A DNA stretch of 41,834 bases, taken from a virus. How positions within the stretch are numbered: the first letter of the stretch is position 1; each line of letters starts with the position of its first letter. Of this stretch, positions 26,577 to 33,723 are shown one piece after another. Location: IMG/VR virus record IMGVR_UViG_3300047564_002222, positions 1-41,834 of that record. One strand, written 5' to 3'. The translations under genes and the position numbers were made by a program. The notes under the pieces were generated by a model. That model saw nothing but the letters and a program-made list of their open reading frames with translations. It ran no database searches and was not told where the DNA came from.

Positions 26577-26794
26577 TTCAAATGAGGTTCAATTTGTGTT
26601 TGAAGTTTAAGTTGTTGGAGCAAATCACGAGCAAATGTGATTTCACCATACTCACATCCTACATCAAAAGCATCATCATAATTTCCAGCATCTGAAGGAG
26701 AATAATCATCACCACATTCATCATAACAATGCTTACTGTCTGCAGTTTCTTGAAGTTTGGTGAGAAGGAATTGAAGTTTTTGTGTGTCAGTCAT
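26573..26794 (-). CDS. Small hypothetical protein (73 aa)
   Basis: The start at 26794 is preferred over upstream in-frame codons that lie inside the previous gene. The product begins MTDTQKLQFLLTKLQETADS, has three cysteines, and ends in an amphipathic helix (FARDLLQQLKLQTQIEPHLK). Confidence 0.65.
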   Translation of the reverse strand: MTDTQKLQFLLTKLQETADSKHCYDECGDDYSPSDAGNYDDAFDVGCEYGEITFARDLLQQLKLQTQIEPHLK

Positions 26795-26795
26795 T

Positions 26796-26969
26796 TCAGT
26801 TCTGGTGTTGTTTGAGGTGAAGTTGGATACATTCCATAACATCATCAAGTGTAGAAGCACTACCATCATAGTAGTAATCCATATTCATTACATCTGTGAC
26901 TTTGAGTTTGTAATAAAAATCTCCATCAAATGAATACTGATGAATGATAATGTCAGTTTCGTAGTGCAT
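26796..26969 (-). CDS. Small acidic hypothetical protein (57 aa)
   Basis: The product begins MHYETDIIIHQYSFDGDFYY and is rich in Tyr and Asp. The start shares one base with the upstream stop (TGATG-type). Function unknown. Confidence 0.7.
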   Translation of the reverse strand: MHYETDIIIHQYSFDGDFYYKLKVTDVMNMDYYYDGSASTLDDVMECIQLHLKQHQN

Positions 26970-27172
26970 CAGTTCTTAAAGAGTTTGTAGATTGCGTCTG
27001 CGAGTGCGAGTGCTTCTTCTTTTTCCATAGTAATGTGAGTATGTCGTTTTCCATCTTGCCAATAGGAAATAGTACAACCATCATCACTGGTGACAATATT
27101 TGAATCTTCAACTGTATAATACCATTCCTCATCAGGAAGGATGTTGATACAGGTGCTGGTGTCAATTGCCAT
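26969..27172 (-). CDS. Small hypothetical protein (67 aa)
   Basis: The protein begins MAIDTSTCINILPDEEWYYT and ends KEEALALADAIYKLFKN, a beta-rich part plus helix. It is the first gene after the TATAAT box at 27198, with a CACAAAGGA ribosome site. Confidence 0.8.
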   Translation of the reverse strand: MAIDTSTCINILPDEEWYYTVEDSNIVTSDDGCTISYWQDGKRHTHITMEKEEALALADAIYKLFKN

Positions 27173-27197
27173 TTGGAGTTCCTTTGTGTATGAGAGT

Positions 27198-27252
27198 ATT
27201 ATAGACCAAAAGGAGCACCCGTGTGATGCTCCTGTGCCAGTTCTTCAAGTGT
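27198..27252 (-). terminator. Junction cassette with GGAGCA/TGCTCC terminator
   Basis: The minus strand reads GACACT-TGA-AGAACTGGCACA (element complement 27233-27242), then a GGAGCA/TGCTCC stem with TTTT (27208-27232), then TATAAT (complement 27198-27203) and the leader TCTCATACACAAAGGA. Confidence 0.85.
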
Positions 27253-27469
27253 CTATCCACTGCTTGACGGCATTAGGTTGCTCAAACCAATCTTTTGGAT
27301 TACAATCAGTTCCCATCGCAAAATCAACTTCAAGAGTTTGATTACTCTTATTCACACGAGGAACACCATACTGATACTCAACACCATTTACAGGTGCGTA
27401 GTTTTGGTAAATCCAAGTGAAGAACTCTGCCAAATCAATTTCAATAGTTCCTTCGGCAGTAAAAGACAT
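27245..27469 (-). CDS. Small hypothetical protein (74 aa)
   Basis: The start at 27469 has a strong ribosome site (AAAGGAGGTTCTCC). The product begins MSFTAEGTIEIDLAEFFTWI and ends FEQPNAVKQWIDT. Its own one-gene cassette lies between two boundary elements. Confidence 0.8.
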   Translation of the reverse strand: MSFTAEGTIEIDLAEFFTWIYQNYAPVNGVEYQYGVPRVNKSNQTLEVDFAMGTDCNPKDWFEQPNAVKQWIDT

Positions 27470-27497
27470 TTGGAGAACCTCCTTTGTGTATGAGAAT

Positions 27498-27553
27498 ATT
27501 ATACCACCCACAGAGGCACCCAGAGCATTCCCTGTGCCAGTTGTTCAAGTGTC
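27498..27553 (-). promoter_or_regulatory. Junction cassette before the 27245-27469 gene
   Basis: GACACT-TGA-ACAACTGGCACA (element complement 27533-27542) is followed by a GGGAATGCTCTGGGTGCC segment and TATAAT (complement 27498-27503). The leader is nearly identical to the cassette at 27198-27252. Confidence 0.8.
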
Positions 27554-27697
27554 CTCACCAAAGTTCCTATAAATCGCATCCATCCACATCTTATCAAAAT
27601 ATTTCCTGTCTTCATCAGTAATCATATTTGCTCTCATCCACTCTTCAAAGGTGATGTTATTATCATCCAAGTATTTTTGAATTTCTTCAATAGTCAT
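27545..27697 (-). CDS. Small helical hypothetical protein (50 aa)
   Basis: The product begins MTIEEIQKYLDDNNITFEEW and ends FDKMWMDAIYRNFGEDT. Its stop is the TGA of the gene-end element. It overlaps the previous gene by 11 bases. Confidence 0.75.
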   Translation of the reverse strand: MTIEEIQKYLDDNNITFEEWMRANMITDEDRKYFDKMWMDAIYRNFGEDT

Positions 27698-27983
27698 TCA
27701 CATAAACCTCAAAGGTTATTTTTGTTCCATACATTATATCCATTTCCACACTCATAGTGGATACTTGTGCCTCACCTTTTTTGACTTGTTCTACGACTTG
27801 ATGAAAAGAAACATTCACACTATTAATGTCATAAGATTTGATTTTACTAACAGGAATAGTAGAAGTATCCCGAAGTTCTTCCAGTTCTTCTGCGTATGAC
27901 TTTTCACCCTTATAATAATCTGGTTTTGGTTCTTCTTTTTTTCCGTAGAGTTCATTATATTTTTCTATGAGAGGATTAGTCAT
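27687..27983 (-). CDS. Small hypothetical protein (98 aa)
   Basis: The protein begins MTNPLIEKYNELYGKKEEPK, with an EEPKPDYYKG linker, and a beta-rich C-terminal half (ITFEVYVNDY). It belongs to a coupled run starting at 28706. Confidence 0.7.
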   Translation of the reverse strand: MTNPLIEKYNELYGKKEEPKPDYYKGEKSYAEELEELRDTSTIPVSKIKSYDINSVNVSFHQVVEQVKKGEAQVSTMSVEMDIMYGTKITFEVYVNDY

Positions 27984-28084
27984 TTCTTACACCGATGTAA
28001 AGGAATACGAAGAAACTGAAAGAACCTTCCAATCCATCCTATCTGTGCTCCGCATTTAGGGCAACAATATGAAGGGTAAGTCAT
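27980..28084 (-). CDS. Zinc-ribbon mini-protein (34 aa)
   Basis: The product is MTYPSYCCPKCGAQIGWIGR plus a short tail, with a CPKCG zinc knuckle and a later Cys (HRCKK). It is coupled on both sides by ATGA. It may be a half-zinc-ribbon that pairs with another protein. Confidence 0.65.
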   Translation of the reverse strand: MTYPSYCCPKCGAQIGWIGRFFQFLRIPLHRCKK

Positions 28085-28293
28085 CCACCCAAATCTCCAC
28101 TCACTACAATAGGTTCTACATCACCACAGACAACTTCTGCGTTCATATTACCCATAATATTGAGGATTTTATTTCTCACCCGTTCTCTGGTTTCGTGAGT
28201 AAATCCCTCATAATTCATAACTTTCAAACTATGATTGAGAGTATCACAGATTACAAAAAGTTCCCCTGCTGTAATAGTTTGTTTCATAATCAT
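28081..28293 (-). CDS. Small helical hypothetical protein (70 aa)
   Basis: The product begins MIMKQTITAGELFVICDTLN and ends EPIVVSGDLGG. Helical throughout; function unknown. Confidence 0.7.
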   Translation of the reverse strand: MIMKQTITAGELFVICDTLNHSLKVMNYEGFTHETRERVRNKILNIMGNMNAEVVCGDVEPIVVSGDLGG

Positions 28294-28541
28294 TTCAACT
28301 CCTTATATTTCATAGCAAAGTATTCATAAATTCCCAAAGCAATCTTTTCCATATAATCTGTATGATAAGTGTTAGGAATTTTTAGATAAGAACAAAAAGT
28401 TCTCGCATTTGTCCTCAACAAACACTCCCCAATACTACCATTTTTTTTGAATGTTTTGTAGTCATCAATCATTTCCCACAAACTTTGTTCGTTTTCAGGT
28501 AAAAAAGATTTTACAAACTCTTCAATAGTTGTACATCTCAT
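28290..28541 (-). CDS. Small hypothetical protein (83 aa)
   Basis: The start at 28541 (MRCTTIEEFVKSFLPENEQS) gives an ATGA overlap. The protein is helical with an IGECLLRTNARTFCSYL segment. Function unknown. Confidence 0.7.
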   Translation of the reverse strand: MRCTTIEEFVKSFLPENEQSLWEMIDDYKTFKKNGSIGECLLRTNARTFCSYLKIPNTYHTDYMEKIALGIYEYFAMKYKELK

Positions 28542-28708
28542 TTGCTGTTCTCCCAAGTGTGTAGTATTTCACCAGTTTCTATATTCACAAGATGTGCCCA
28601 GTCAGTTGGAAGTTCTTCGCATACACTAATAAACTTTTCTTTACTTGGAATATTACAAACAATAGGAAGATGGTTTGAGTGATGGTGGTAAATTGCTACA
28701 AGGGTCAT
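28538..28708 (-). CDS. Small hypothetical protein (56 aa)
   Basis: The start at 28708 follows a good ribosome site (CACAAAGGAACTCT). The product begins MTLVAIYHHHSNHLPIVCNI and ends LVNIETGEILHTWENSK, suggesting a small beta sheet. Confidence 0.75.
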   Translation of the reverse strand: MTLVAIYHHHSNHLPIVCNIPSKEKFISVCEELPTDWAHLVNIETGEILHTWENSK

Positions 28709-28733
28709 TAGAGTTCCTTTGTGGGATAAGGTC

Positions 28734-28790
28734 ATCATACAACAAAGGACACCTGATTACAAGTGTCCTTGTACCAATTCTTCAATTGGT
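28734..28790 (-). terminator. Junction cassette with covarying element hairpin
   Basis: The minus strand reads ACCAATT-GAAG-AATTGGT, a perfect 7-bp stem, where the usual element reads AACTGGCA. Both arms differ from the consensus in a matched way. A GGACAC/GTGTCC stem with TTT (28743-28767) and TATGAT (complement 28734-28739) follow. Confidence 0.8.
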
Positions 28791-29708
28791 CTTTTTCTTC
28801 ATCATCCCAGGAACCCAACCTTCACCAGGACATTCCATAGACCTTTTGTTATTTCCACAGCCATCATTCCACCATTTTCTACCACGATTGGAATTACTTT
28901 TACCTTTCTTCACTTCACTTTGTTTTCTTTTAGATTCTTCACACATTCCAAGAACCCAACCTTCACCAGGACATTTTATTGACTTTTTATTATTTCCACA
29001 ACCATCATTCCACCATTTACCCTGACCTGGAACCCAACCTTCACCAGGACATTCTACCGACATTATGATATTATTTTCTCCATCGTTCCACCATTTTTTA
29101 CCATAATTTGGATTTTTTTCACCTTTAACTATCTCTCTTTGGTTCATTATTATCTCTTCACTCTTCCCCAGAACCCAACCTTCACCAGGACACTCTTTAC
29201 ACAATTTATTATTTCCACAACCATCATTCCACCATTTTCTACCACTCATCACTTCACTTTGTTTTCTTCTTGTTTCTTGGGAATGTGATTTACCATATTT
29301 AGGACTATTTTCACCTTTGTTTATTTCACTTAATTTTTCTCTGGTTTCTTTAGAACGAGTTTTACCTCTGTTTCCTTCACTTATTTTTCTTCTAGTTTCT
29401 TTGGAATGTGATGTACCATATATTGAAAATTTAGTACAAGTTTGTTTTGCCTGATTAGCAAAATGAGGATTATTTGCTACATCATAATAATCGTGTAAAA
29501 TAATTTCATCTGCATATGCTTCATCTCTTGCAGAATAATTATCTTTTAGGATTATCTTTTGAGTTGGTTTGAATGTTTTGTCGTAGAAAGAACCGAAATA
29601 TCTTACATCTTCTTCTGGTAAGCATTTACAGGTTCTACTGCCGATGTATCCTCTACCATATTCCTCATAGGAATAATAGACATAGTGATACTCCTTTGGA
29701 GTCTCCAT
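28782..29708 (-). CDS. GIY-YIG-type endonuclease with NUMOD3 and four WWNDG repeats (308 aa)
   Basis: A GIY-YIG-like start (HYVYYSYEEYGRGYIGSRTC, residues 8-27) is followed by NUMOD3 helix-turn-helix units (HSKETRRKISEGNRGKTRSK and related, residues about 100-157). Four copies of a 23-residue repeat (KWWNDGCGNNK..., ending CPGEGWVxG) follow near 158, 205, 231 and 282. This repeat type occurs in phage Seg-like and other free-standing endonucleases and probably binds DNA; four copies is unusual. A late promoter TATAAATA (29739-29746) lies about 30 bases upstream. The start at 29708 is preferred over an upstream in-frame ATG at 29735. Confidence 0.8.
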   Translation of the reverse strand: METPKEYHYVYYSYEEYGRGYIGSRTCKCLPEEDVRYFGSFYDKTFKPTQKIILKDNYSARDEAYADEIILHDYYDVANNPHFANQAKQTCTKFSIYGTSHSKETRRKISEGNRGKTRSKETREKLSEINKGENSPKYGKSHSQETRRKQSEVMSGRKWWNDGCGNNKLCKECPGEGWVLGKSEEIIMNQREIVKGEKNPNYGKKWWNDGENNIIMSVECPGEGWVPGQGKWWNDGCGNNKKSIKCPGEGWVLGMCEESKRKQSEVKKGKSNSNRGRKWWNDGCGNNKRSMECPGEGWVPGMMKKKTN

Positions 29709-29738
29709 AGTTCTGCTTCTAAATTGTGTTCGCAATAC

Positions 29739-29746
29739 TATTTATA
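29739..29746 (-). promoter_or_regulatory. T4-type late promoter (TATAAATA)
   Basis: TATAAATA on the minus strand lies just after the terminator at 29751-29774 and about 30 bases before the endonuclease start. It is a full match to the T4 late consensus core. Confidence 0.75.
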
Positions 29747-29750
29747 CAAG

Positions 29751-29774
29751 AAAAGGTGCCCGAGGACACCTTTT
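29751..29774 (-). terminator. Bidirectional terminator (AAAAGGTG/CACCTTTT)
   Basis: AAAAGGTG and CACCTTTT form an 8-bp stem with an 8-base loop after the 29809-30378 gene. The A and T ends allow termination on either strand. Confidence 0.75.
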
Positions 29775-29808
29775 CCACTCTTATGGATGCGAACACATTA
29801 GAGCACTA

Positions 29809-30378
29809 CTATTTAGTAGAAATCCACTTGAACCCCAAGAGTTTATTCATACAAAAACGCACTATAAAATTCGGTTTCTTATTCATACAATATCTCAAAT
29901 ATCCCGAACCAAATGTATAATATCCAACTTCTTCACCACCTTCTTTGATTACAAAATTGGAAGAAATATAAGTATTCACAGAAAGAGAATCATTACTCAT
30001 AACCAATGTGAATTTTTCTCTGGGTCTTCCATTCTTGCGAGCATACTCAATATCCTCAATAATCCTGGTAATCTTTTTACTAAACTGATACTCTTGATAA
30101 TATTTGAGTTGTGCGAACTTGTATTCTACATCCTCAATCTGTTTATCAATCTTCTCATCAAACTCTTGTGAGATTTCTTCCAAAGATTTGCGTGGTAGTT
30201 TGAATCCAGTAAGTTCTTGTGATTCATTTGGAATAGTGAAGTATTCTTTGAGGAGTTCATACTTTTCGTGGTCTTCTTCAGCATAAGAATACAAATTCAT
30301 ACACTCAAAGACATTTTTCACATCTTCAAGAGTTTGAATTTTACTTACATCCAATTTATGGTTTAATGGTTCAGTCAT
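29809..30378 (-). CDS. Hypothetical helical protein (189 aa)
   Basis: The protein begins MTEPLNHKLDVSKIQTLEDV, has a long helical centre (ISQEFDEKIDKQIEDVEYKF) and a beta-rich, basic C-terminus (NFIVRFCMNKLLGFKWISTK). Function unknown. It is coupled to the 30375-30683 gene. Confidence 0.7.
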   Translation of the reverse strand: MTEPLNHKLDVSKIQTLEDVKNVFECMNLYSYAEEDHEKYELLKEYFTIPNESQELTGFKLPRKSLEEISQEFDEKIDKQIEDVEYKFAQLKYYQEYQFSKKITRIIEDIEYARKNGRPREKFTLVMSNDSLSVNTYISSNFVIKEGGEEVGYYTFGSGYLRYCMNKKPNFIVRFCMNKLLGFKWISTK

Positions 30379-30683
30379 TTTAACCTCAACTTCAACTTTT
30401 CAACACAATCATTCCAACCACAAGCATATCTATCATCACCATCATCTTCATCAGGCAACCATCTTTCAACAATCTCACAAATAACATCTCTGTTTATAAA
30501 TTGTCCGTGTTCCTTACAGAACATCTCATAAAGTGTTTGTGGTTTTGGTTCTTCTACTTTTTGATACTTCACACCATCAATCATTATGGTTTCTTCATCA
30601 AGTTTTTGATAAACTCTCATAGTATAATCCATAGCAGAACTTCCGTATTTTTTTCTTTCTACGATGATTTCTGGGTTAGTCAT
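30375..30683 (-). CDS. GVKYxKVEEPK family protein (102 aa)
   Basis: The protein has IDGVKYQKVEEPKPQTLYEM followed by a helical C-terminus (VICEIVERWLPDEDDGDDRY ... GWNDCVEKLKLRL). The same two parts occur in 24056-24931 and 31138-31692, so it is the shortest member of a paralogous family. Function unknown. Confidence 0.75.
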   Translation of the reverse strand: MTNPEIIVERKKYGSSAMDYTMRVYQKLDEETIMIDGVKYQKVEEPKPQTLYEMFCKEHGQFINRDVICEIVERWLPDEDDGDDRYACGWNDCVEKLKLRLK

Positions 30684-30684
30684 T

Positions 30685-30831
30685 TCAGTTCTTCCTCAAC
30701 TTTTCGTAAGCAATATTTAACTGTCTTCGCACACTATTCAATTCACTTAAAGTCGCAGATTGTGATTGAAGAACATCAAACTTTTTATGTAATTCATCAA
30801 TTTCAGATTGAATTTTTTGAGTGTTAGTCAT
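30685..30831 (-). CDS. Coiled-coil mini-protein (48 aa)
   Basis: The start at 30831 overlaps the preceding stop by 8 bases. The product begins MTNTQKIQSEIDELHKKFDV and is one continuous coil. Confidence 0.7.
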   Translation of the reverse strand: MTNTQKIQSEIDELHKKFDVLQSQSATLSELNSVRRQLNIAYEKLRKN

Positions 30832-31138
30832 AATTTCCCTTTCGCACCTCATTAAACCAAAGTCCTTCAAGAAGACGATGAGTTTCACCATCAGCAATCT
30901 GTTTTAGGAGAATTGCACCATTATCATCCTCTTTTCTCATATACCAAAAAATAGCAGTTGAATATTCCAGACGATAATAAATCTTATAATTATAAGAAAC
31001 AACCTCAAACTTCCCAGAGTTTTCAAGATACATTCTTGGTTGAGATTTATGTGTCTCAATCTCTTTGAGGAGTTCAAGTTTCTTTTGTAATACAGCAATT
31101 TCTTTTTCGGTTTTTTGAATATCAGAATTAAAAGTCAT
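30824..31138 (-). CDS. Small hypothetical protein (104 aa)
   Basis: An N-terminal coil (IQKTEKEIAVLQKKLELLKE) leads to a beta-rich C-terminal part (GKFEVVSYNYKIYYRLEYST). Its ATG shares one base with the upstream stop. Confidence 0.7.
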   Translation of the reverse strand: MTFNSDIQKTEKEIAVLQKKLELLKEIETHKSQPRMYLENSGKFEVVSYNYKIYYRLEYSTAIFWYMRKEDDNGAILLKQIADGETHRLLEGLWFNEVRKGNYD

Positions 31139-31692
31139 CAGAAGTTCTCCACAATATCTTTGATTGCTGTATTATAACCTTGAATAACATCAGAATGATA
31201 CTTATTCTCCAAAGGTTCTGGAATAGTATCTTTAATCAAATCCATAACTTCATCAGTCAGTTCATCACAATCAAGAGTATCATTCAGTTTAGTTTTTAGC
31301 AAGTCCCAAAGTTTATTTTCAAAACTTTTGGGTTGTTCTACTTTTTGATACTTTATTCCGTGATAGTAAATACAATCACCAGATTTAAGAATAAGTGAAG
31401 GGTCAATTTCAATTTTAGGTTCCATTTGTTTAAGATAAGGAGTAGCATCCATCACACCATCTTTCATTGCTTGTCTAAAAGCATTACGAAGTCCATCAGC
31501 AACTTCTTCGGGGTGTTGCTTCCTTGGTTGAAAGTCAGTCATTTTTTTCCTAGGGTCTAAAACATCACGGGCACGGTCAGCAATCTGTCGCAAACTAATG
31601 CGAGGGTCATTATAAGATGTGGGAGTCCAATTATCACACCAACTATCAAGTTCAATAATAACTCGTTCTAATGCTGATTGGGTTTTAGTCAT
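31138..31692 (-). CDS. GIKYxKVEQPK family protein (184 aa)
   Basis: An N-terminal helical part (MTKTQSALERVIIELDSWCD) is followed by MTDFQPRKQHPEEVADGLRN, which could once have been a separate gene start. The family module comes next: CIYYHGIKYQKVEQPKSFEN and TDEVMDLIKDTIPEPLENKY ... GYNTAIKDIVENF. Homologous parts are in 24056-24931 and 30375-30683. It starts three bases after the preceding stop. Confidence 0.7.
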   Translation of the reverse strand: MTKTQSALERVIIELDSWCDNWTPTSYNDPRISLRQIADRARDVLDPRKKMTDFQPRKQHPEEVADGLRNAFRQAMKDGVMDATPYLKQMEPKIEIDPSLILKSGDCIYYHGIKYQKVEQPKSFENKLWDLLKTKLNDTLDCDELTDEVMDLIKDTIPEPLENKYHSDVIQGYNTAIKDIVENF

Positions 31693-31694
31693 AA

Positions 31695-31985
31695 TTACCA
31701 ATCCAACTCCACATAAATGCTCCACCCCAAATTATTAGGCAGATTATCTTTCAAGTATTCTAACATATAATCCTGTAAATCATAAGAAGTTGGTGAGCAT
31801 TCTTCAATCAACACACCATACTCCAAATCCTCTTCGTGAATACTATACTTCACCCATACATCCACCACTCGTAGGTTAGCATAATTTACACCACCAAATC
31901 GTTCTGTGGAGTTCTTATGAAGTTCCAGGGCTTTGTTAGCAACCTCTTGAATGAGTGTGAGGTTCTTATTGAGTGTTTCGTTCAT
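31695..31985 (-). CDS. Small acidic hypothetical protein (96 aa)
   Basis: The start at 31985 (MNETLNKNLTLIQEVANKAL) overlaps the preceding stop (ATGA). A mixed alpha/beta protein (VVDVWVKYSIHEEDLEYGVL). Function unknown. Confidence 0.75.
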   Translation of the reverse strand: MNETLNKNLTLIQEVANKALELHKNSTERFGGVNYANLRVVDVWVKYSIHEEDLEYGVLIEECSPTSYDLQDYMLEYLKDNLPNNLGWSIYVELDW

Positions 31986-32161
31986 TCTTGTAAGTTCATT
32001 TCGTTTCCAGTCATACCATAATTCAAATAATACCAAAAAGACCTTCTCATCAGGTCTTCATCAGTAAATCCTTCAAGGTGCATCCACATATAATTCATCC
32101 ACGCATAGACACACCATTCAAACAGATAAATGGAAGTCCAGATAGTCCATTTATGTTTCAT
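31982..32161 (-). CDS. Aromatic-rich small protein (59 aa)
   Basis: The product begins MKHKWTIWTSIYLFEWCVYA and is unusually rich in Trp, Tyr and Met, with one hydrophobic segment that may insert in a membrane. It is coupled on both sides by ATGA. Confidence 0.7.
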   Translation of the reverse strand: MKHKWTIWTSIYLFEWCVYAWMNYMWMHLEGFTDEDLMRRSFWYYLNYGMTGNEMNLQE

Positions 32162-32430
32162 TCTGCCCTCACAGTATTATTGATTTGTGGAGTTCCAGGA
32201 ATAAGAGTAATATCAGGATTACAAGGAATTGTTTGTTGTGGAGTGAGAGAATGAAGAGAAGTATAATGTGAAGGAGTATAAACTAATGGAGATTTACTCA
32301 AATACTCTTCAAGGATATTACAATCCCAAGCATACTCATCATAATACTTCTTACCATAATCCATAGCATCTTCCCGATTTGGAAATGCTACTACAAATTT
32401 TTCTTTAAAGTATAGTGAATAAACTTTCAT
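32158..32430 (-). CDS. Small hypothetical protein (90 aa)
   Basis: The product begins MKVYSLYFKEKFVVAFPNRE with a small alpha/beta fold, then a Thr/Pro-rich tail (TPSHYTSLHSLTPQQTIPCN). Function unknown. Confidence 0.7.
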   Translation of the reverse strand: MKVYSLYFKEKFVVAFPNREDAMDYGKKYYDEYAWDCNILEEYLSKSPLVYTPSHYTSLHSLTPQQTIPCNPDITLIPGTPQINNTVRAE

Positions 32431-32645
32431 TTACAATCCTCATTAGGGTCAAAGTTCAGGTATTCTACCACAGGTTTTCTACAATACTCACAAAGTCGTT
32501 TCCGTGCTTCTTCTAGAGTATCATATCCACCATCAAAATAAACCTCATAGGCAAAGATATTATACCAAGAATACAAAAATTTCTCTTGTGGAAAATACTT
32601 TGTAGTATTACCATAAGTTTCTTTTTTGATACGATACTTTTTCAT
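32427..32645 (-). CDS. Small basic hypothetical protein (72 aa)
   Basis: The product begins MKKYRIKKETYGNTTKYFPQ and contains an ARKRLCEYCRKPVVEYL segment with two cysteines. Function unknown. Confidence 0.7.
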   Translation of the reverse strand: MKKYRIKKETYGNTTKYFPQEKFLYSWYNIFAYEVYFDGGYDTLEEARKRLCEYCRKPVVEYLNFDPNEDCK

Positions 32646-32797
32646 CGGATGCCACTATCAAAGAGCTTTTTGAGTTCGTGATAAACAAGTTTCAACTCAT
32701 TATCAACACCCAAATCTACATCTTTCAAAATCCAATAGAGTTCTTTTGCTTGTTGCTCTGTGAGTGTGAGTTTGTAGTTCTTTTGAATTTCAATCAT
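32642..32797 (-). CDS. Small helical hypothetical protein (51 aa)
   Basis: The product begins MIEIQKNYKLTLTEQQAKEL. Its ribosome site GAGGAG lies inside the end of the upstream gene (coding AEEIEND), so the two are coupled. Confidence 0.7.
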   Translation of the reverse strand: MIEIQKNYKLTLTEQQAKELYWILKDVDLGVDNELKLVYHELKKLFDSGIR

Positions 32798-32936
32798 TTT
32801 CAATCTCCTCTGCTTTTATAAATGTTTGTTCTGGAAGGTTAGAACCAACACAATTGAAAAAATATTCACTCATATGTGGATTATAGTTATTTTTCATAAT
32901 CCACAACCAAGTTCTAAAATCTTCAAGAATACTCAC
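32790..32936 (-). CDS. Small hypothetical protein (48 aa), GTG start
   Basis: The GTG overlaps the upstream TGA (GTGA). The product begins (M)SILEDFRTWLWIMKNNYNPH and ends IKAEEIEND. The end repeats the 17-base GCAGAGGAGATTGAAAA found at the end of the next-upstream gene. Confidence 0.65.
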   Translation of the reverse strand: MSILEDFRTWLWIMKNNYNPHMSEYFFNCVGSNLPEQTFIKAEEIEND

Positions 32937-33106
32937 TTTTCAATCTCCTCTGCGTTTACATAAGGAGCAGTTTTCCATTCACTCCACACATACTCATATG
33001 GAGGTGGGCATAATGCTCCATTTGCATCAACTCTAAGCATATGATGACGATACTGAATGTCTGGTTTCACTCCCAGTTCATTCTCAACGATACGAAGTTC
33101 AATCAT
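32933..33106 (-). CDS. Small hypothetical protein (57 aa)
   Basis: The product begins MIELRIVENELGVKPDIQYR and ends WSEWKTAPYVNAEEIEK. The end GCAGAGGAGATTGAAAA doubles as a ribosome site for the next gene. Confidence 0.7.
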   Translation of the reverse strand: MIELRIVENELGVKPDIQYRHHMLRVDANGALCPPPYEYVWSEWKTAPYVNAEEIEK

Positions 33107-33297
33107 TTCTGCTCCTCCAACTTCAAGTAATCATACTTGATTTTACAATCCTTTGCGTTTTCCATACACATAACAAGAGTTTCATTCACTCCCCTTTTGT
33201 ATCCTTCTTCGTCAGCAAATAAAAACATACCCATAAGAGACGCAACAAGAACAAATAGAACAATAACTGATGCCCAACCATCATTATGATTATACAT
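33103..33297 (-). CDS. Single-TM protein (64 aa)
   Basis: The start at 33297 follows GGAGG four codons upstream. A TM helix (ASVIVLFVLVASLMGMFLF) is followed by a cysteine-containing domain (NETLVMCMENAKDCKIKYDY). Membrane localisation is inferred. Confidence 0.75.
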   Translation of the reverse strand: MYNHNDGWASVIVLFVLVASLMGMFLFADEEGYKRGVNETLVMCMENAKDCKIKYDYLKLEEQK

Positions 33298-33298
33298 T

Positions 33299-33520
33299 TC
33301 AGTTTCCTCCTGTAAAATCTTTGATTTGTGGAACAGGACCACAAATATCATTCACTCTTGCCATCGTTTGTCCTTTGAGTTCTTGACGACACTCCAAGTT
33401 CTTATTGTATGTTTGTTGGAATGTTACTCGTTGTTGTTGGGCATCATAGGTGAGAACACCAGCAGCAACGATTACACAAACAGGGATAGTCAAAAACATC
33501 CAATCTGGGTCAAATTTCAT
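33299..33520 (-). CDS. Signal-anchor protein (73 aa)
   Basis: The product begins MKFDPDWMFLTIPVCVIVAA with a TM/signal helix, and then a polar region with two cysteines (NLECRQELKGQTM, VNDICGPVPQIKD). It may be exported. The gene next to it also has a TM helix, so the pair may act together. Confidence 0.7.
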   Translation of the reverse strand: MKFDPDWMFLTIPVCVIVAAGVLTYDAQQQRVTFQQTYNKNLECRQELKGQTMARVNDICGPVPQIKDFTGGN

Positions 33521-33723
33521 TTTAGAGACTCCAATTCATCAGCAAGTTCATAAAGCAATCGAGCATCAACTACCATATCTTCTACACCTTCATCTTCACA
33601 ACACTGATAGTATTGATGTTCATTCACAATAGCACGAATAGCAGCAACAACTCCATCTTTTGGAAAGTTGTAAGTATCCTCTGCTTCGTATGCTTCCCAT
33701 ACTTTTTTTGCTCTTTCCGTCAT
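33517..33723 (-). CDS. Small helical protein, paralogous family (68 aa)
   Basis: The product begins MTERAKKVWEAYEAEDTYNF and ends ARLLYELADELESLK. It has the same layout as 33881-34087 and 37498-37692: a helix starting MT/SERxxxxW, a middle AAIRAI/ILLAL helix, and a C-terminal helix ending near LA-E-E. Function unknown. Confidence 0.75.
   Translation of the reverse strand: MTERAKKVWEAYEAEDTYNFPKDGVVAAIRAIVNEHQYYQCCEDEGVEDMVVDARLLYELADELESLK

Noticed and set aside
26953-27165. Alternative minus-strand frame overlapping 26969-27172
   Set aside because: The 26969-27172 frame has the promoter, ribosome site and a plausible protein; the alternative does not.
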